Source of the DNA: Oryzicola mucosus
Lineage (GTDB): Bacteria > Pseudomonadota > Alphaproteobacteria > Rhizobiales > Rhizobiaceae
Assembly (NCBI RefSeq): GCF_014534685.1
Contig: NZ_JACVVX010000009.1
Span: forward strand, 62,001-126,000
Length of the DNA stretch: 64,000 nt
Direction of reading: 5' to 3'
The notes below the pieces were generated by a model. That model was not told the DNA's origin. It searched no databases and saw only the letters and a list, made by a program, of their open reading frames with translations. Positions 26,056 through 35,419 of the stretch are shown one piece after another; the first letter of the stretch is position 1; every line of letters begins with the position of its first letter. The translations under genes and the position numbers were made by a program.

Positions 26056-26834
26056 TTCGTCTTCCCCTGTGGTTGGCCGGTGCGGTCTTTCAGCAAAGCC
26101 TTCCCAAACCAGTCGGGCACGTCCTTGACTTGTGACTCGAATATATTCTCCGGCACAGCCTGCCAGAAAGCGACAATAGCGCCTGAAAATGCGTGGAACT
26201 GATCCTTGGTCACCTTCAAATGCGTGTGGTCACGATGCTCCACGCCTGAGAAAGCGCCGCCCGATCCACCGAACGGGTCTTCAAGGTACTCAGGAAATTT
26301 CTGCTTCAAATCCTCCAGGGATTTCCCCTTGCCGTGCTTATAGACGTTGACCACAAGGCGGCAGGCATCAAGCTGGCAAAAGTAGCCAGTGCTGGCAATC
26401 TTCCAGCCAAGGCTTTCCAGCAGTTCCGCAATCTGGACGAAGTCAGCCGACCAGACCTTTAGTGCAGCAACATCGCCATGATGCCAGTGTTGAATCTCAC
26501 GCACGAGCCAGTCACGAAGCTGCTTATCCCATTCATGAAACATCCCAGCGACGACACTTAAACTCGTCTGGTCACGCATGCCGCTCAGAAGGCTGTAGAA
26601 CTCGATCCCGGCGTCATTGGCAGCCTCGTAGAATTCGCCAGGGTCGTGCCGATCAGGGTCAAAACGACCGCTGCTTTTCTCAAGCCATTCGTCAGCAGCC
26701 TTGTCGGCTTCGGCCTCGATGTCTTCGAACTGTGAGAGCAAGCGCTTTTGCGCCTGTTCAACATAGAACCTGTGGCCGGCAATTAGGGACTGCCGAAATG
26801 GACCCCACATCTGGAACAACACATAGTCGCTCAT
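26052..26834 (-). CDS. Unknown helical protein of the restriction-like operon
   Basis: 260 aa. Not recognised. It is predicted to be mainly helical, with many Trp and His residues; ACRLVVNVYKHGKGKSLEDL resembles HEPN-type or abortive-infection sensors in having a conserved Asn-x-x-KHG core, but a clear R-x4-6-H motif is lacking. No signal peptide or membrane segment. It overlaps the methyltransferase stop (ATGA) and the helicase start. Its place between methylase and helicase suggests a specificity, bridging or toxin subunit. Confidence 0.55.
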   Translation of the reverse strand: MSDYVLFQMWGPFRQSLIAGHRFYVEQAQKRLLSQFEDIEAEADKAADEWLEKSSGRFDPDRHDPGEFYEAANDAGIEFYSLLSGMRDQTSLSVVAGMFHEWDKQLRDWLVREIQHWHHGDVAALKVWSADFVQIAELLESLGWKIASTGYFCQLDACRLVVNVYKHGKGKSLEDLKQKFPEYLEDPFGGSGGAFSGVEHRDHTHLKVTKDQFHAFSGAIVAFWQAVPENIFESQVKDVPDWFGKALLKDRTGQPQGKTK

Positions 26835-29629
26835 GCGGTCGCCGCCTTGCGAGCTTTGGTGGCATTGCTCGGTGCCGCAGCCATCTTCGTGTAAAGCTCA
26901 AACAGCTTTTCGAGCCGCTCTGTGTCGTTCTTGAACCGGCGGCCGATGTAGATCCGTTCCAACACCTCATCGTTGCGCTCATGGGCCTCGCGCAGATCGG
27001 TAGGCATGGCGTCTGGATCGTAGAGGTCGGCGATGGTCGCGGGATAATGCGCCTCGCGCGCCAACAGAATATCTTCGGCGCAGCGGGTCAGATCGGCCTT
27101 GTTCTTCTCGGTCAGCGTGGGAACGGGGAAGGTGTTCCAGCCGAGTGTATTGGAATAACGGAAATCTGTTTTCAGCTTGCCGCAGACGGTGGCGATCCAC
27201 ACAAGATGTACGCGCGAGGCGATGAGCGCGAGATTCCAGAGAGGCGCGTTGTAGAGGGCGAAAGCGAGGTTGGAAACGATCGTGCCCGGTTCACAGTACC
27301 CGACCGGCAAGAAACTGCGACTTTCGGACGAAACAGAGGGCACGATAATTGCTGTCTCGAATCCAGTCTGCCGCAACTCGTCGAATCGATAAGCTGTTCC
27401 AGCGCCAGCGCGTGTAGCGGCTTTGGTGCTAGCCAGCCGCATCTGCCGCACCGCCTCGACCCGCTGGGCAATCCGCTCGATATCCAACGCTTCCTGCAAA
27501 TGTTGGTCCTTGATCCAGATGCAAAAGCGCGAGAGGCCGCGAATGAATTCAGCTGAACCGTAGATGCGACGAACGAAGCGCTTGCGCTGGCTGTCGCTCA
27601 ACGCAAGCGCCTCCACCTCGTCGAGGCTAAGAAGTAGGTTGCCGCCATCGACCGGCTTATTGCCGAAATCCATCTCAGCCAAATCACCGAATGGTCTGCC
27701 GCGCTTCTCCACAACTATGTTTGCGCCTGCGACCAGATAGGCGTTGATGTTTTCCACATCGCGCACTGCCATGCGCGCTTCTCCGCGGCGGACGTCGCGT
27801 TCCTCGTCGAACAAGCGGCGGGCGGCGATGGGCGGCCGCGATAGGCCGATGATTGCAACGGTCACCCCGGCGTTGTGGCTGGCAAGGTTCGCCCACTTGA
27901 ACGAGGTATGCGCAAAGGCAATCTCGTGGCCAGATCGGAAGATCAACGGCCAGAGGATTGGCACCTGCTGGCCCTGGCAGATCGAGTTGGTGGACACGAA
28001 GGCAATAACAGTCGGCGTGTGCCGACCGTAGTCTGCCGCCTTCATGAACCAGCCGCTCACGTAGTCGAGCGACTTCCATTGCTTGCAGCGCCCGTCGAAG
28101 ATCGCTTTTAGATCGTCCTTCTGTTCATCAGTCTGCCACGTGCTGCCGCGATAGGGGGGGTTTCCGCAGATATACGTTTCTCCGCCTTCGTTCTCGAAAT
28201 CGATCTGGGCCTGATTGAGCGGCGAGTGAAACAGGTCATCGGCATGATGTTTCACGCCAGTTCCCGTCGGCGGGCAGATGCTCAGCCAATCCAGCCGCAG
28301 GGCGTTGCCGCAAGTGATCCAGTTCTGCGCGTCGAGCGGCAGGAAGTCGCGGAGCGCCTCCTTCTGGCCGCGATACAACACGTCGCACTGATACTCGGCG
28401 ATGATCAGCGCCAGGCGCGCAATTTCGGCCGGAAAATCCCGCAGCTCAATCCCACGAAAGTTGGTCAGAGGAATTTCCGTTCGTCGGTCAGCTTCGTCGC
28501 GGCGCTGATTGATTTCCGCTTCGATTGCCCGCATTTCCTTGTAGGCGATGACGAGGAAATTGCCCGAGCCGCAGGCCGGATCGAACACCCGAATCTTCGA
28601 CATGCGCTTGCGCAGGTTGAGCAACATGCGAGCATTGTCGCCTGCCTCTTCCAACTTCTCCCGCAGGTCGTCGAGGAACAGCGGGTTCAGCACCTTCAGG
28701 ATGTTCGGCACGCTGGTGTAGTGCATGCCGAGTGCACCGCGCTCATCGTCGTCGGCCACGGCCTGGATCATCGAACCGAAAATGTCCGGGTTGATCTTCT
28801 TCCAATCGAGACTGCCGATGTGCAGCAGGTAGGATCGCGCGATGCGGCTGAAGCGCGGCACATCCGTGCTGCCGGAGAACAGCCCGCCATTCACATAAGG
28901 GAAGCCATCGGCCCAGCGCGGAACGCCGGCGGCGGCACGCTCGTCTGCCTTGGTGTTCATCGCACGAAACAGCGTGCTGATCACCTCATGCGTGTTCGCA
29001 GAGTCCTTCGCGCTCATGGTCTCGACGGCGGACGTGAAGGCGCGGCTACCGTTGAAGATCTCGGTGTCCTCCGCGAAGAAGCAGAAGATCAGCCGCGCCA
29101 TGAAGTGGTTCATGTCGTGTCGGCGTTGCGCGGTGCCCCACTCGGGATTGTCCTTCAGCAGCTCGAGGTAGAGCCGGTTCAGGCGGCTGGTCGCTCGAAT
29201 ATCGAACGAGCTTTCGCGGACCTGCTTGACCGTGGTGATCCCGGCCAGTGGCAGGAAGAAACCGAAGTGGTTCGGGAAATCGGCATAGGTACAGGAAATC
29301 GGCGCCTCGTTAGACGTGAGGTCTTCGGCCTCAAACATGTCGCCGTCCGTCGCCAGCACAAAGCGTGCCTTCGCCCGCACCGTGGCCGGGCTCGCCTTCA
29401 ACGCCTCCAACGTGCGCGTCACATCGCCCAATTTGCAGGTGGCGATGTGAATGTTGTTCGTCTGAAGCACACCGCACAGGTCAGACTTGTTGGAATCGCC
29501 CTTGCGCAAGCGTTTGAGGGTCGTCTCCTTGTTTCCGAAGGCCTCCAGAAACGCGTAGGGAAACTCCTCGGCGTCGAAAGGTCGCTCCACCAGCGCGGAA
29601 ATGGCTTCTTCAATTTCGACCGCGTTCAT
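26831..29629 (-). CDS. MmeI-like N6-adenine DNA methyltransferase
   Basis: 932 aa from ATG 29629. The core has motif I FDPACGSGNF at 349-358 and motif IV NPPY at 490-493, diagnostic of an N6-adenine methylase. The preceding GALGMHYTSVPNILKVLNPLFLDDL is typical of the MmeI group. Residues 520-880 should contain target recognition and a C-terminal helical domain. No PD-(D/E)XK nuclease motif is evident at the N-terminus, unlike true MmeI enzymes, so cleavage probably resides in partner proteins. It would mark self DNA. Confidence 0.85.
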   Translation of the reverse strand: MNAVEIEEAISALVERPFDAEEFPYAFLEAFGNKETTLKRLRKGDSNKSDLCGVLQTNNIHIATCKLGDVTRTLEALKASPATVRAKARFVLATDGDMFEAEDLTSNEAPISCTYADFPNHFGFFLPLAGITTVKQVRESSFDIRATSRLNRLYLELLKDNPEWGTAQRRHDMNHFMARLIFCFFAEDTEIFNGSRAFTSAVETMSAKDSANTHEVISTLFRAMNTKADERAAAGVPRWADGFPYVNGGLFSGSTDVPRFSRIARSYLLHIGSLDWKKINPDIFGSMIQAVADDDERGALGMHYTSVPNILKVLNPLFLDDLREKLEEAGDNARMLLNLRKRMSKIRVFDPACGSGNFLVIAYKEMRAIEAEINQRRDEADRRTEIPLTNFRGIELRDFPAEIARLALIIAEYQCDVLYRGQKEALRDFLPLDAQNWITCGNALRLDWLSICPPTGTGVKHHADDLFHSPLNQAQIDFENEGGETYICGNPPYRGSTWQTDEQKDDLKAIFDGRCKQWKSLDYVSGWFMKAADYGRHTPTVIAFVSTNSICQGQQVPILWPLIFRSGHEIAFAHTSFKWANLASHNAGVTVAIIGLSRPPIAARRLFDEERDVRRGEARMAVRDVENINAYLVAGANIVVEKRGRPFGDLAEMDFGNKPVDGGNLLLSLDEVEALALSDSQRKRFVRRIYGSAEFIRGLSRFCIWIKDQHLQEALDIERIAQRVEAVRQMRLASTKAATRAGAGTAYRFDELRQTGFETAIIVPSVSSESRSFLPVGYCEPGTIVSNLAFALYNAPLWNLALIASRVHLVWIATVCGKLKTDFRYSNTLGWNTFPVPTLTEKNKADLTRCAEDILLAREAHYPATIADLYDPDAMPTDLREAHERNDEVLERIYIGRRFKNDTERLEKLFELYTKMAAAPSNATKARKAATA

Positions 29630-29919
29630 GAGCGTCCCCGCATCTCGTCCGGGGCGCGAGGAAAGGGCTGCACCTCTATGCTGTCGGCCTTGTGCAGCGC
29701 CTCTGCCAGCTCGTGATCGAGTTGCCGCATCAGCCACTCTCGAGCCGGTGTCCCGAACGCCTTCTCCAGCCGGATTGCCATTTCAGGCGAGATGCCGGAG
29801 CGAGCGTTGAGCAGATTGCTGAGAGTCTGGCGATCCACACCAAGCACGCGCGCGGCGTCGGTCACGCTGAGTCCGTGCTTTTCGAGACATTCCTGCCGAA
29901 CTGCTGATCCTGGATGCAT
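29626..29919 (-). CDS. higA: HigA-family HTH regulator without toxin
   Basis: 97 aa. HGLSVTDAARVLGVDRQTLSNLLNARSGISPEMAIRLEKAFG is a textbook HigA/VapI XRE domain and AREWLMRQLDHELAEALHK is the usual tail. A HigB toxin would lie directly upstream, but that stretch holds no such gene. The gene overlaps the methyltransferase start by four bases, so it most likely serves as autoregulator of the methylase-helicase operon, like a controller protein, rather than as an antitoxin. Confidence 0.82.
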   Translation of the reverse strand: MHPGSAVRQECLEKHGLSVTDAARVLGVDRQTLSNLLNARSGISPEMAIRLEKAFGTPAREWLMRQLDHELAEALHKADSIEVQPFPRAPDEMRGRS

Positions 29920-30421
29920 TGCCCAATCGACTCATTAAAACCACATTCCGTGACCCTATAGTGATAATCGACACTCGACAATCACTTGCGCAGCATCTGG
30001 ATCATCCTTTCCACGCAATATTCGCGGTGACGGAGGCGCTCGGAGGCGTGACCGGATCCACCTTGCGGCGGTGCCTAACGACCTCTCGGCAGATCATCCA
30101 GGCAGCGTCGGCAATAGCGATGTCGCGTTTCCGCTACCATATGGACGCCGTGACGAATGCTGTCATGATTCGCCGACGCCGATCCCCGTGCTCCCGACGA
30201 CAAAAACGCACGCGGGATTTTGATATCTGCGACCTGCACATCGACCCCAGCAAGTGAAGACGCAGATTTTCCGTGGACGTGCCGGTCTAATGTCGCAGAA
30301 GCGCTAACCCTCTTGCCAGAAAGGTGTGGGAGCGGGTCTGATACTAAAAATTGCTGCCGATCTGCAGGCCATAGCTTATCCGGTCGAAAGTAAATATCTC
30401 CAATCTGGGGCTGGAGGGCTC
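29920..30421. other. Divergent intergenic region
   Basis: About 500 bp between the operon on the minus strand and the GHKL gene on the plus strand. It should hold both promoters. A 112-codon open frame on the plus strand (29919-30257) has no recognisable motif and an unconvincing start. Confidence 0.4.
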
Positions 30422-32506
30422 ATGCCAGGCGAAGAACACGTTTCCGTTGCAGTAAGAGATGACTTCCTGGCACGGCAGACCAAGGCGAAGCCGATACCTG
30501 CTCTCGCGGAGCTATTGTGGAATAGCCTCGATGGTGATGCCACCGATGTCTCAGTGGAGTTCGTATACGAAGACCTAGCCGGCGGAATGTCCAAAATCGT
30601 CGTCTATGACAATGGTGACGGGTTCTCACGAAACGACGCGCGCGCTCTTTTCGGCAATCTGGGTGGCTCCTGGAAACGCCATATCCGTCAGACGAAGCGC
30701 AACCATCGTATAATCCATGGGCAAGAAGGACGCGGCCGCTACAAGGCATTCGCTCTCGGCCAGTCCGCCACTTGGAAGGTGTGTTACGACGAACCGTCTG
30801 GGCGCAAGGCATTTGAGGTCAAGCTGCTCGAAGCTGATCTCACGGACGTTACCATCACTGAGGAAGCGCCAGCGCCGAACCGCTCGACAGGGGTCATCGT
30901 CGAGATCGACGATCTCCGGCGCGACTTCAGAACCTTCGAGAGCGACGAAGGCGTTCAGGACATGAACGAGATTTTCGCGCTCTATCTCATGAATTATCGG
31001 GCCGTTTCCATCTCGATCGCTGGCCAGAGACTCGATCCCGAAAAGGCGATCGCCAGCCACCATAAAGTTTCGCTGCCGCCGATCGAAACTGCGGAAGGTG
31101 CCCGGCACAACGTTGAGCTGGAGGTTATTGAATGGCGAACGGACGCGCGCCGAGTACTATATCTCTGCTCCGCAAGCGGATTTCCGTTCGATCAGGTCGA
31201 GACCCGCTTTCACGTGCCCGGCTTCTCTTTCTCCGCCTACTTGAAATCCACCTACGTCGAGGAGCTTCACAACGAGGAGCGGGTCGCCCTATCGGAGATG
31301 GATCCTCTGCTCACCGCGGCAGTCGAAAACGCCCGATCAGCGATAAAAAATTATTTCCGTGAAAAGGCCGCAGAAAAGGCCCGATCGCTCGTCGACGAAT
31401 GGATCGCCGAGGATGTCTACCCATACCGAGGCGAGCCGCAAAACGCCGTCGAAAAGGTTGAGCGTCAAGTCTTTGATATCGTTGCAGTTCAGGTTCAAGA
31501 GCTGGCGCCGGACCTCGCGATCAGCTCGGCCAAGGCGAAAGCTCTGCACCTTCGTATGCTTCGGAACGCAATCGAGCGCGGACCCGAGGAGCTGCAACTG
31601 ATCTTGAAGGAAGTTCTAGACCTCCCTGCGCGCAAGCAGAAAGAACTCGCCACCCTCCTGCAAGAGACGACACTTTCAGCAATCATCACCGCCGCCAAAA
31701 CGGTTGCCGATCGGCTCAAGTTCATATCTGCCCTAGAGTCGATTGTATTTGATCCTGAAACCAAAGGTCGACTGAAAGAACGAACCCAACTTCACAAGAT
31801 ACTTGCCGAGAATACGTGGATTTTCGAAGAAGAGTATAATTTATGGGTGAGCGACAAGGACCTCCGTCGCGTCCTTGAAAAGCATCGCGATTATCTCGAC
31901 CCGGACATCTCGATCGACGAGCCAGTCAAGGTGATCGGAAAAGCGCGTGGGATCATCGATCTGATGTTCTCTCGCTCCACCCGGCGGCATCGGGCCAACG
32001 ACATCGAACACATGATCGTCGAACTTAAAGCTCCTAGGGTGAAGATCGGGGCCAAGGAAATCACGCAGGCAAAACAATACGCAATCGCCGTCACCTCGGA
32101 TGAGCGGTTCTCGACCGTCGATGGGGTCCGCTGGCATTTCTGGCTCGTTTCGAACGCCTACGACGATTTTGCCAAGCACGAAATTGAAAGCGGACCCGAT
32201 CGCGAAAGGCGTCTGATCGCGAAAGGGCCGAGACATATTGTGGGAATCAAGACGTGGGGCGAGCTAATCGAGGACAATCGTGCTCGACTACAGTTCTTCC
32301 AGGAACATCTGGAACATTCAGCAGATGAAAGCACCGCGATCAAGTATCTCCAGGAAAAGCACAGCCAATACCTGGAGGGTGTCATTGTGGAGGAACCCGA
32401 TGAGAGCAATGGGGATGAGTCTGCGACTGGTGCCTCGGAAGATCCAGAGCAGCCTGCTCACCCATCTGCTCCGCCCGCAGCCCCCAGCGACGAGCGTCCG
32501 CACTGA
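30422..32506 (+). CDS. GHKL-ATPase/PD-(D/E)XK nuclease fusion, probable defence protein
   Basis: 694 aa from the ATG after CTGGAGGG. The N-terminus is a Hsp90/histidine-kinase-like ATPase: N-box ALAELLWNSLDGDA, G1 box VVYDNGDGFS and a G2-type loop HGQEGRGRYKAFALG. A long helical middle (about residues 270-480) follows. Around residues 505-560, GIIDLMFS and then MIVELKAP form the D...ExK core of a PD-(D/E)XK nuclease, with QAKQYA after it. The last ~60 residues are acidic and proline-rich. ATP-gated nuclease fusions of this sort occur in anti-phage islands. No named system is assigned. The TPR gene follows 68 bp later. Confidence 0.72.
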   Translation: MPGEEHVSVAVRDDFLARQTKAKPIPALAELLWNSLDGDATDVSVEFVYEDLAGGMSKIVVYDNGDGFSRNDARALFGNLGGSWKRHIRQTKRNHRIIHGQEGRGRYKAFALGQSATWKVCYDEPSGRKAFEVKLLEADLTDVTITEEAPAPNRSTGVIVEIDDLRRDFRTFESDEGVQDMNEIFALYLMNYRAVSISIAGQRLDPEKAIASHHKVSLPPIETAEGARHNVELEVIEWRTDARRVLYLCSASGFPFDQVETRFHVPGFSFSAYLKSTYVEELHNEERVALSEMDPLLTAAVENARSAIKNYFREKAAEKARSLVDEWIAEDVYPYRGEPQNAVEKVERQVFDIVAVQVQELAPDLAISSAKAKALHLRMLRNAIERGPEELQLILKEVLDLPARKQKELATLLQETTLSAIITAAKTVADRLKFISALESIVFDPETKGRLKERTQLHKILAENTWIFEEEYNLWVSDKDLRRVLEKHRDYLDPDISIDEPVKVIGKARGIIDLMFSRSTRRHRANDIEHMIVELKAPRVKIGAKEITQAKQYAIAVTSDERFSTVDGVRWHFWLVSNAYDDFAKHEIESGPDRERRLIAKGPRHIVGIKTWGELIEDNRARLQFFQEHLEHSADESTAIKYLQEKHSQYLEGVIVEEPDESNGDESATGASEDPEQPAHPSAPPAAPSDERPH

Positions 32507-32574
32507 CAATTACGATGCGAGGTTGATCGAAAGCAGACATATGCCCGCAGACAGGACAGGACAGGAGATAGGGC

Positions 32575-33489
32575 ATGCTCACGCTTGAAATCTTCGATGA
32601 CGGCGGTGTTCTCCGTTATGACGATGGTTATGAGCAGATCGTCGAGGAACTGGATGACGCGCTTGAGCAGCGCGATGGCGGGACGCTCGCGCCCGCAAAG
32701 TACGTCAAGACGCTGAAGGCGCTGGTCGATCGTCACCCCCAATTCATCGATGGCCATGCCCATCTGGGCTATGCACTCATGGAAGAAGGCAAGCCCAAGC
32801 TTGCACTCCAAGCCTGCCTTGAGGATCTGGAAGTAGGTGAGCGTGCGATCCCCGCCGGCTATGCCGGTTCGATCGAATGGGGCTTCCTGGAAAACCGCCC
32901 CTTTCTGCGCGCGGCACATGGCGTTGTACTGTCGCAGCTCCGGCTTGGCCAGCGCAAGGACGCTCTCCTACTGATGGAGAAGATGCTTGCCTGGAATCCG
33001 AACGACAATCAGGGCATCCGCTACCTGATTGGTCCGGAATATCTTCGCGCTGGCGAAACGGCAAAGGCCGAGCGCATTTTCACCGACGAAGCCGCACACT
33101 ACCCGCCCTATCACTATGAGCATGCCCTGCTGCACCTGAAGGCCGGTGACCCCGTCTCTGCCGCGACCAGGCTGCGCCATGGTTTTGTCGCAAACGGCTA
33201 TATCGCCGAGATGCTGTCAGGGAACCCCGAGCCGGCGGCGCTTGCGATCTGGCACGGGTCGAACCTTGCAGAACCGGAGACGGCTCGCCACTATCTGAAT
33301 CAGTGCGGCGACCTATGGCAGCGAACACCGGATGCTGTCGCCTTTGTACGCAGGCTGCACACGCATCCCAAAGTCCTCGCCGAAAGGGTCGTCGTCCTCG
33401 AATGCCAGGAGGCCCTGTTATGGGAGCGTGACTTTGAAAAGCGGCAAACGGTGGTCTTGAGAGAGGAGGCAGCGCGCGCGGATAGATGA
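32575..33489 (+). CDS. TPR-repeat protein
   Basis: 304 aa. Helical repeats are visible, e.g. PQFIDGHAHLGYALMEEGKPKLALQ, RAAHGVVLSQLRLGQRKDALLLMEKMLAWNPND and GPEYLRAGETAKAERIF, typical tetratricopeptide units for protein binding. No signal peptide. The ATG follows AGGAGATAGGGC. It may be a partner of the upstream GHKL-nuclease. Similar standalone TPR proteins occur on alphaproteobacterial plasmids, so it could equally be unrelated backbone. Confidence 0.65.
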   Translation: MLTLEIFDDGGVLRYDDGYEQIVEELDDALEQRDGGTLAPAKYVKTLKALVDRHPQFIDGHAHLGYALMEEGKPKLALQACLEDLEVGERAIPAGYAGSIEWGFLENRPFLRAAHGVVLSQLRLGQRKDALLLMEKMLAWNPNDNQGIRYLIGPEYLRAGETAKAERIFTDEAAHYPPYHYEHALLHLKAGDPVSAATRLRHGFVANGYIAEMLSGNPEPAALAIWHGSNLAEPETARHYLNQCGDLWQRTPDAVAFVRRLHTHPKVLAERVVVLECQEALLWERDFEKRQTVVLREEAARADR

Positions 33490-33710
33490 CGTTCTTTCGG
33501 CGGAGATCGTTCGGAAGAAAACCGACCGTCACGGGCGCCTGATCGAACCGTGGCGATATCAACGCACGCGTGTTTGAAGCCTTGAATACGGTGCCCGGCT
33601 CCATGGTCTCGGGTTCGTCCGATAACTGTGCAGCAGAGTTCATGAGGCGGACCAGCCCTTGAAGTCGCTCATATTTGACGAATAATTGGACCTTATCCGT
33701 CAGATATGAC

Positions 33711-34943
33711 TTAAAGACCGCGAGCTGTTTCCATCTCACCGCCGACGAAAGCAGCCTCATAGTCCCGCGCCAGCGCGCCAGAGACGCCAACCTGTCTGAA
33801 GGCTTCCCGCCAGCCGTCCGAAATGCGTTGCGCCATGGTTCGGATGATCTCCCGTACCTCGGCCTCGGGAATCTCGAAAAATTCGCAGGCTTCCAGTGCG
33901 ACGATGATCGACCGATCATGGGCCCCGCCCTCGATAATCGCCGTCTCGAGATGGGGGTTGCGATCCGGTGCTGGGTTCACGTCGAATACCGGCGACAGCC
34001 GCCATTGACCCGCTCCCACATAGAGGAAGCCGTGGTTCTTCAGGTGATCGTCTTTGTTGGACACGAGGATCGTGAAGATCAGACGCCGATAGAGTTCACG
34101 GAAATCGTCGGAAGGATCGGGTGAGTAAGCCCGCATGAAATCGACGATCTCCGTATAGGAGCCCAGCTCCACCCCCGTTTTGCCGAGTGCGGTGCGCGCG
34201 GAGATGTAGGGAATACGTGCGGACCCACGCCGGTCGAACCGCTGGATCAGCGCAACTGGGAACGGCGTGTCCGCCAGTTCGAGTCGTGCCTCGGGCGTGC
34301 GGATACCGCAGGCCGCCGCCAAGCGCAGCGTCGCGACCTCGACGCGCTCGGTCGGCTGTTGATCGTGGACCGAGGTGAACTTCGCCAGCCACAGTGCATC
34401 GCCGTCCCTGACATTGGCTTTGGGGCGAGCGCCGCCGGAGCCGCCGGCGCCGGCCAGCGCCTGCATTTCCTCTGGCGAGATTTCCTTGCCTTGCTCATAG
34501 GCCCGCGCGATCGCCGTGATGGTTTCGAGATCGACCAGACGCGGAACGGCGTCCGCTGCCTTGCCGCGAATGACCTCGCCCTTGTCATCCAGAAAGCGTA
34601 GCGCGCCTTGGCGGCAGGTATCGTCGGAAAGAGTCAGATACTCGAATTCGTTGAGACCATTGCCGTAGGCGCGTTCGAGCAGCCTTCGTCCCCAACTGTC
34701 CGGAGCCGCATCGGCGAAAACGCCCGCCAAAGCGTCGCGCATGTTGCCGGGCTGCCCCGAGGTGTGAAATGGGCCGGCCTCAAGAGGGAAATCGGGCTGT
34801 ATGGCGAAGGCGCGCGGGTTTTCGATCCATTCGGGACTATAAGCAAAAGTTGAGAATTGGCGTGGCCCGGTATGGGTGAATCGCAATTGGCCCACCGATG
34901 TTCGGCTCTCGCCAAGCGCGACATGGGCGACGAAATCGGCCAT
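33711..34943 (-). CDS. hipA: HipA-family Ser/Thr kinase toxin
   Basis: 410 aa. It carries GSGGARPKA (nucleotide-binding Gly-rich loop), VALIQRFDRRG, the catalytic ILVSNKDDHLKNHGF (Asp and Asn) and LSPVFDVNP (metal-binding DFD-type), all intact and in order. HipA kinases phosphorylate aminoacyl-tRNA synthetases and induce dormancy. The start overlaps the hipB stop by one base, so antitoxin and toxin are co-translated. The length is normal for the family. Confidence 0.88.
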   Translation of the reverse strand: MADFVAHVALGESRTSVGQLRFTHTGPRQFSTFAYSPEWIENPRAFAIQPDFPLEAGPFHTSGQPGNMRDALAGVFADAAPDSWGRRLLERAYGNGLNEFEYLTLSDDTCRQGALRFLDDKGEVIRGKAADAVPRLVDLETITAIARAYEQGKEISPEEMQALAGAGGSGGARPKANVRDGDALWLAKFTSVHDQQPTERVEVATLRLAAACGIRTPEARLELADTPFPVALIQRFDRRGSARIPYISARTALGKTGVELGSYTEIVDFMRAYSPDPSDDFRELYRRLIFTILVSNKDDHLKNHGFLYVGAGQWRLSPVFDVNPAPDRNPHLETAIIEGGAHDRSIIVALEACEFFEIPEAEVREIIRTMAQRISDGWREAFRQVGVSGALARDYEAAFVGGEMETARGL

Positions 34944-35329
34944 CAGAAGGAAGCCCCGTCAGGGTCCACAACGTCCTGCCGATCCTGCGTCTCCTCCGTC
35001 TGAGCCTTCTGCTTTTTCAGCCTTGCCGCGAAGGAGCGCCCCCGGCGCGGTCCTTGCTCCGCTACCAGCGCCAGCCCCAGATCATCCTTGCGGATATCGA
35101 CCAGGTCAGCGAGCCGCTCCAGAAGCCCCAGCACAACGAGAACGTCGGCAAGCGTTCCGATGGCAACGCCCGGATCGCCCCGTTCAAGGCGCGCGATGGA
35201 ACTTGGCGAGGTTCCCGCACGCACGGCGAGATCCGCCACGGCGATGCCGCGCCGCAGACGCGCGTTGCGGATATCCTGGCCCAGCCGTTCCAGTGCTGGC
35301 TTCGCCTTAGGAGAACCCATCTCAATCAT
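34943..35329 (-). CDS. hipB: HipB-like XRE antitoxin
   Basis: About 128 aa; starts at 35344, 35329 or 35320 are possible and the operator repeat lies just upstream of the latter two. RLGQDIRNARLRRGIAVADLAVRAGTSPSSIARLERGDPGVAIGTLADVLVVLG is a clear XRE HTH. The C-terminal tail (RSFAARLKKQKAQ onward) is basic then acidic and probably contacts HipA. It should repress hipBA by binding the inverted repeat at 35331-35369. Confidence 0.85.
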   Translation of the reverse strand: MIEMGSPKAKPALERLGQDIRNARLRRGIAVADLAVRAGTSPSSIARLERGDPGVAIGTLADVLVVLGLLERLADLVDIRKDDLGLALVAEQGPRRGRSFAARLKKQKAQTEETQDRQDVVDPDGASF

Positions 35330-35330
35330 C

Positions 35331-35369
35331 CATATATGATGCAAAAAATTTATAAACCCATCATATATG
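35331..35369. promoter_or_regulatory. Candidate HipB operator (inverted repeat)
   Basis: CATATATGATG (35331-35341) and its exact complement CATCATATATG (35359-35369) are separated by 17 bp of AT-rich sequence containing a TATAAA-like element. The spacing and location fit autorepression of hipBA. Confidence 0.65.
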
Positions 35370-35419
35370 ACTAATTAGCTCCAAGGTCAAGAATTCTAGT
35401 CCGCGCCCGCCCGGTCCAC

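Noticed and set aside
23995-29629. DISARM or BREX
   Set aside because: Methylase and helicase are present, but no DUF1998, phospholipase-D, PglZ or BrxC-like gene was found.
28226-29716. 496-codon plus-strand open frame opposite the methyltransferase
   Set aside because: Mirror of a convincing methylase; it has no recognisable domain.
33490-33710. Possible gene fragment between the TPR and hipA genes
   Set aside because: A minus-strand reading (VFKSYLTDKVQLFVKYERLQ) looks protein-like but has no start, no family and continues into antisense of the TPR gene.
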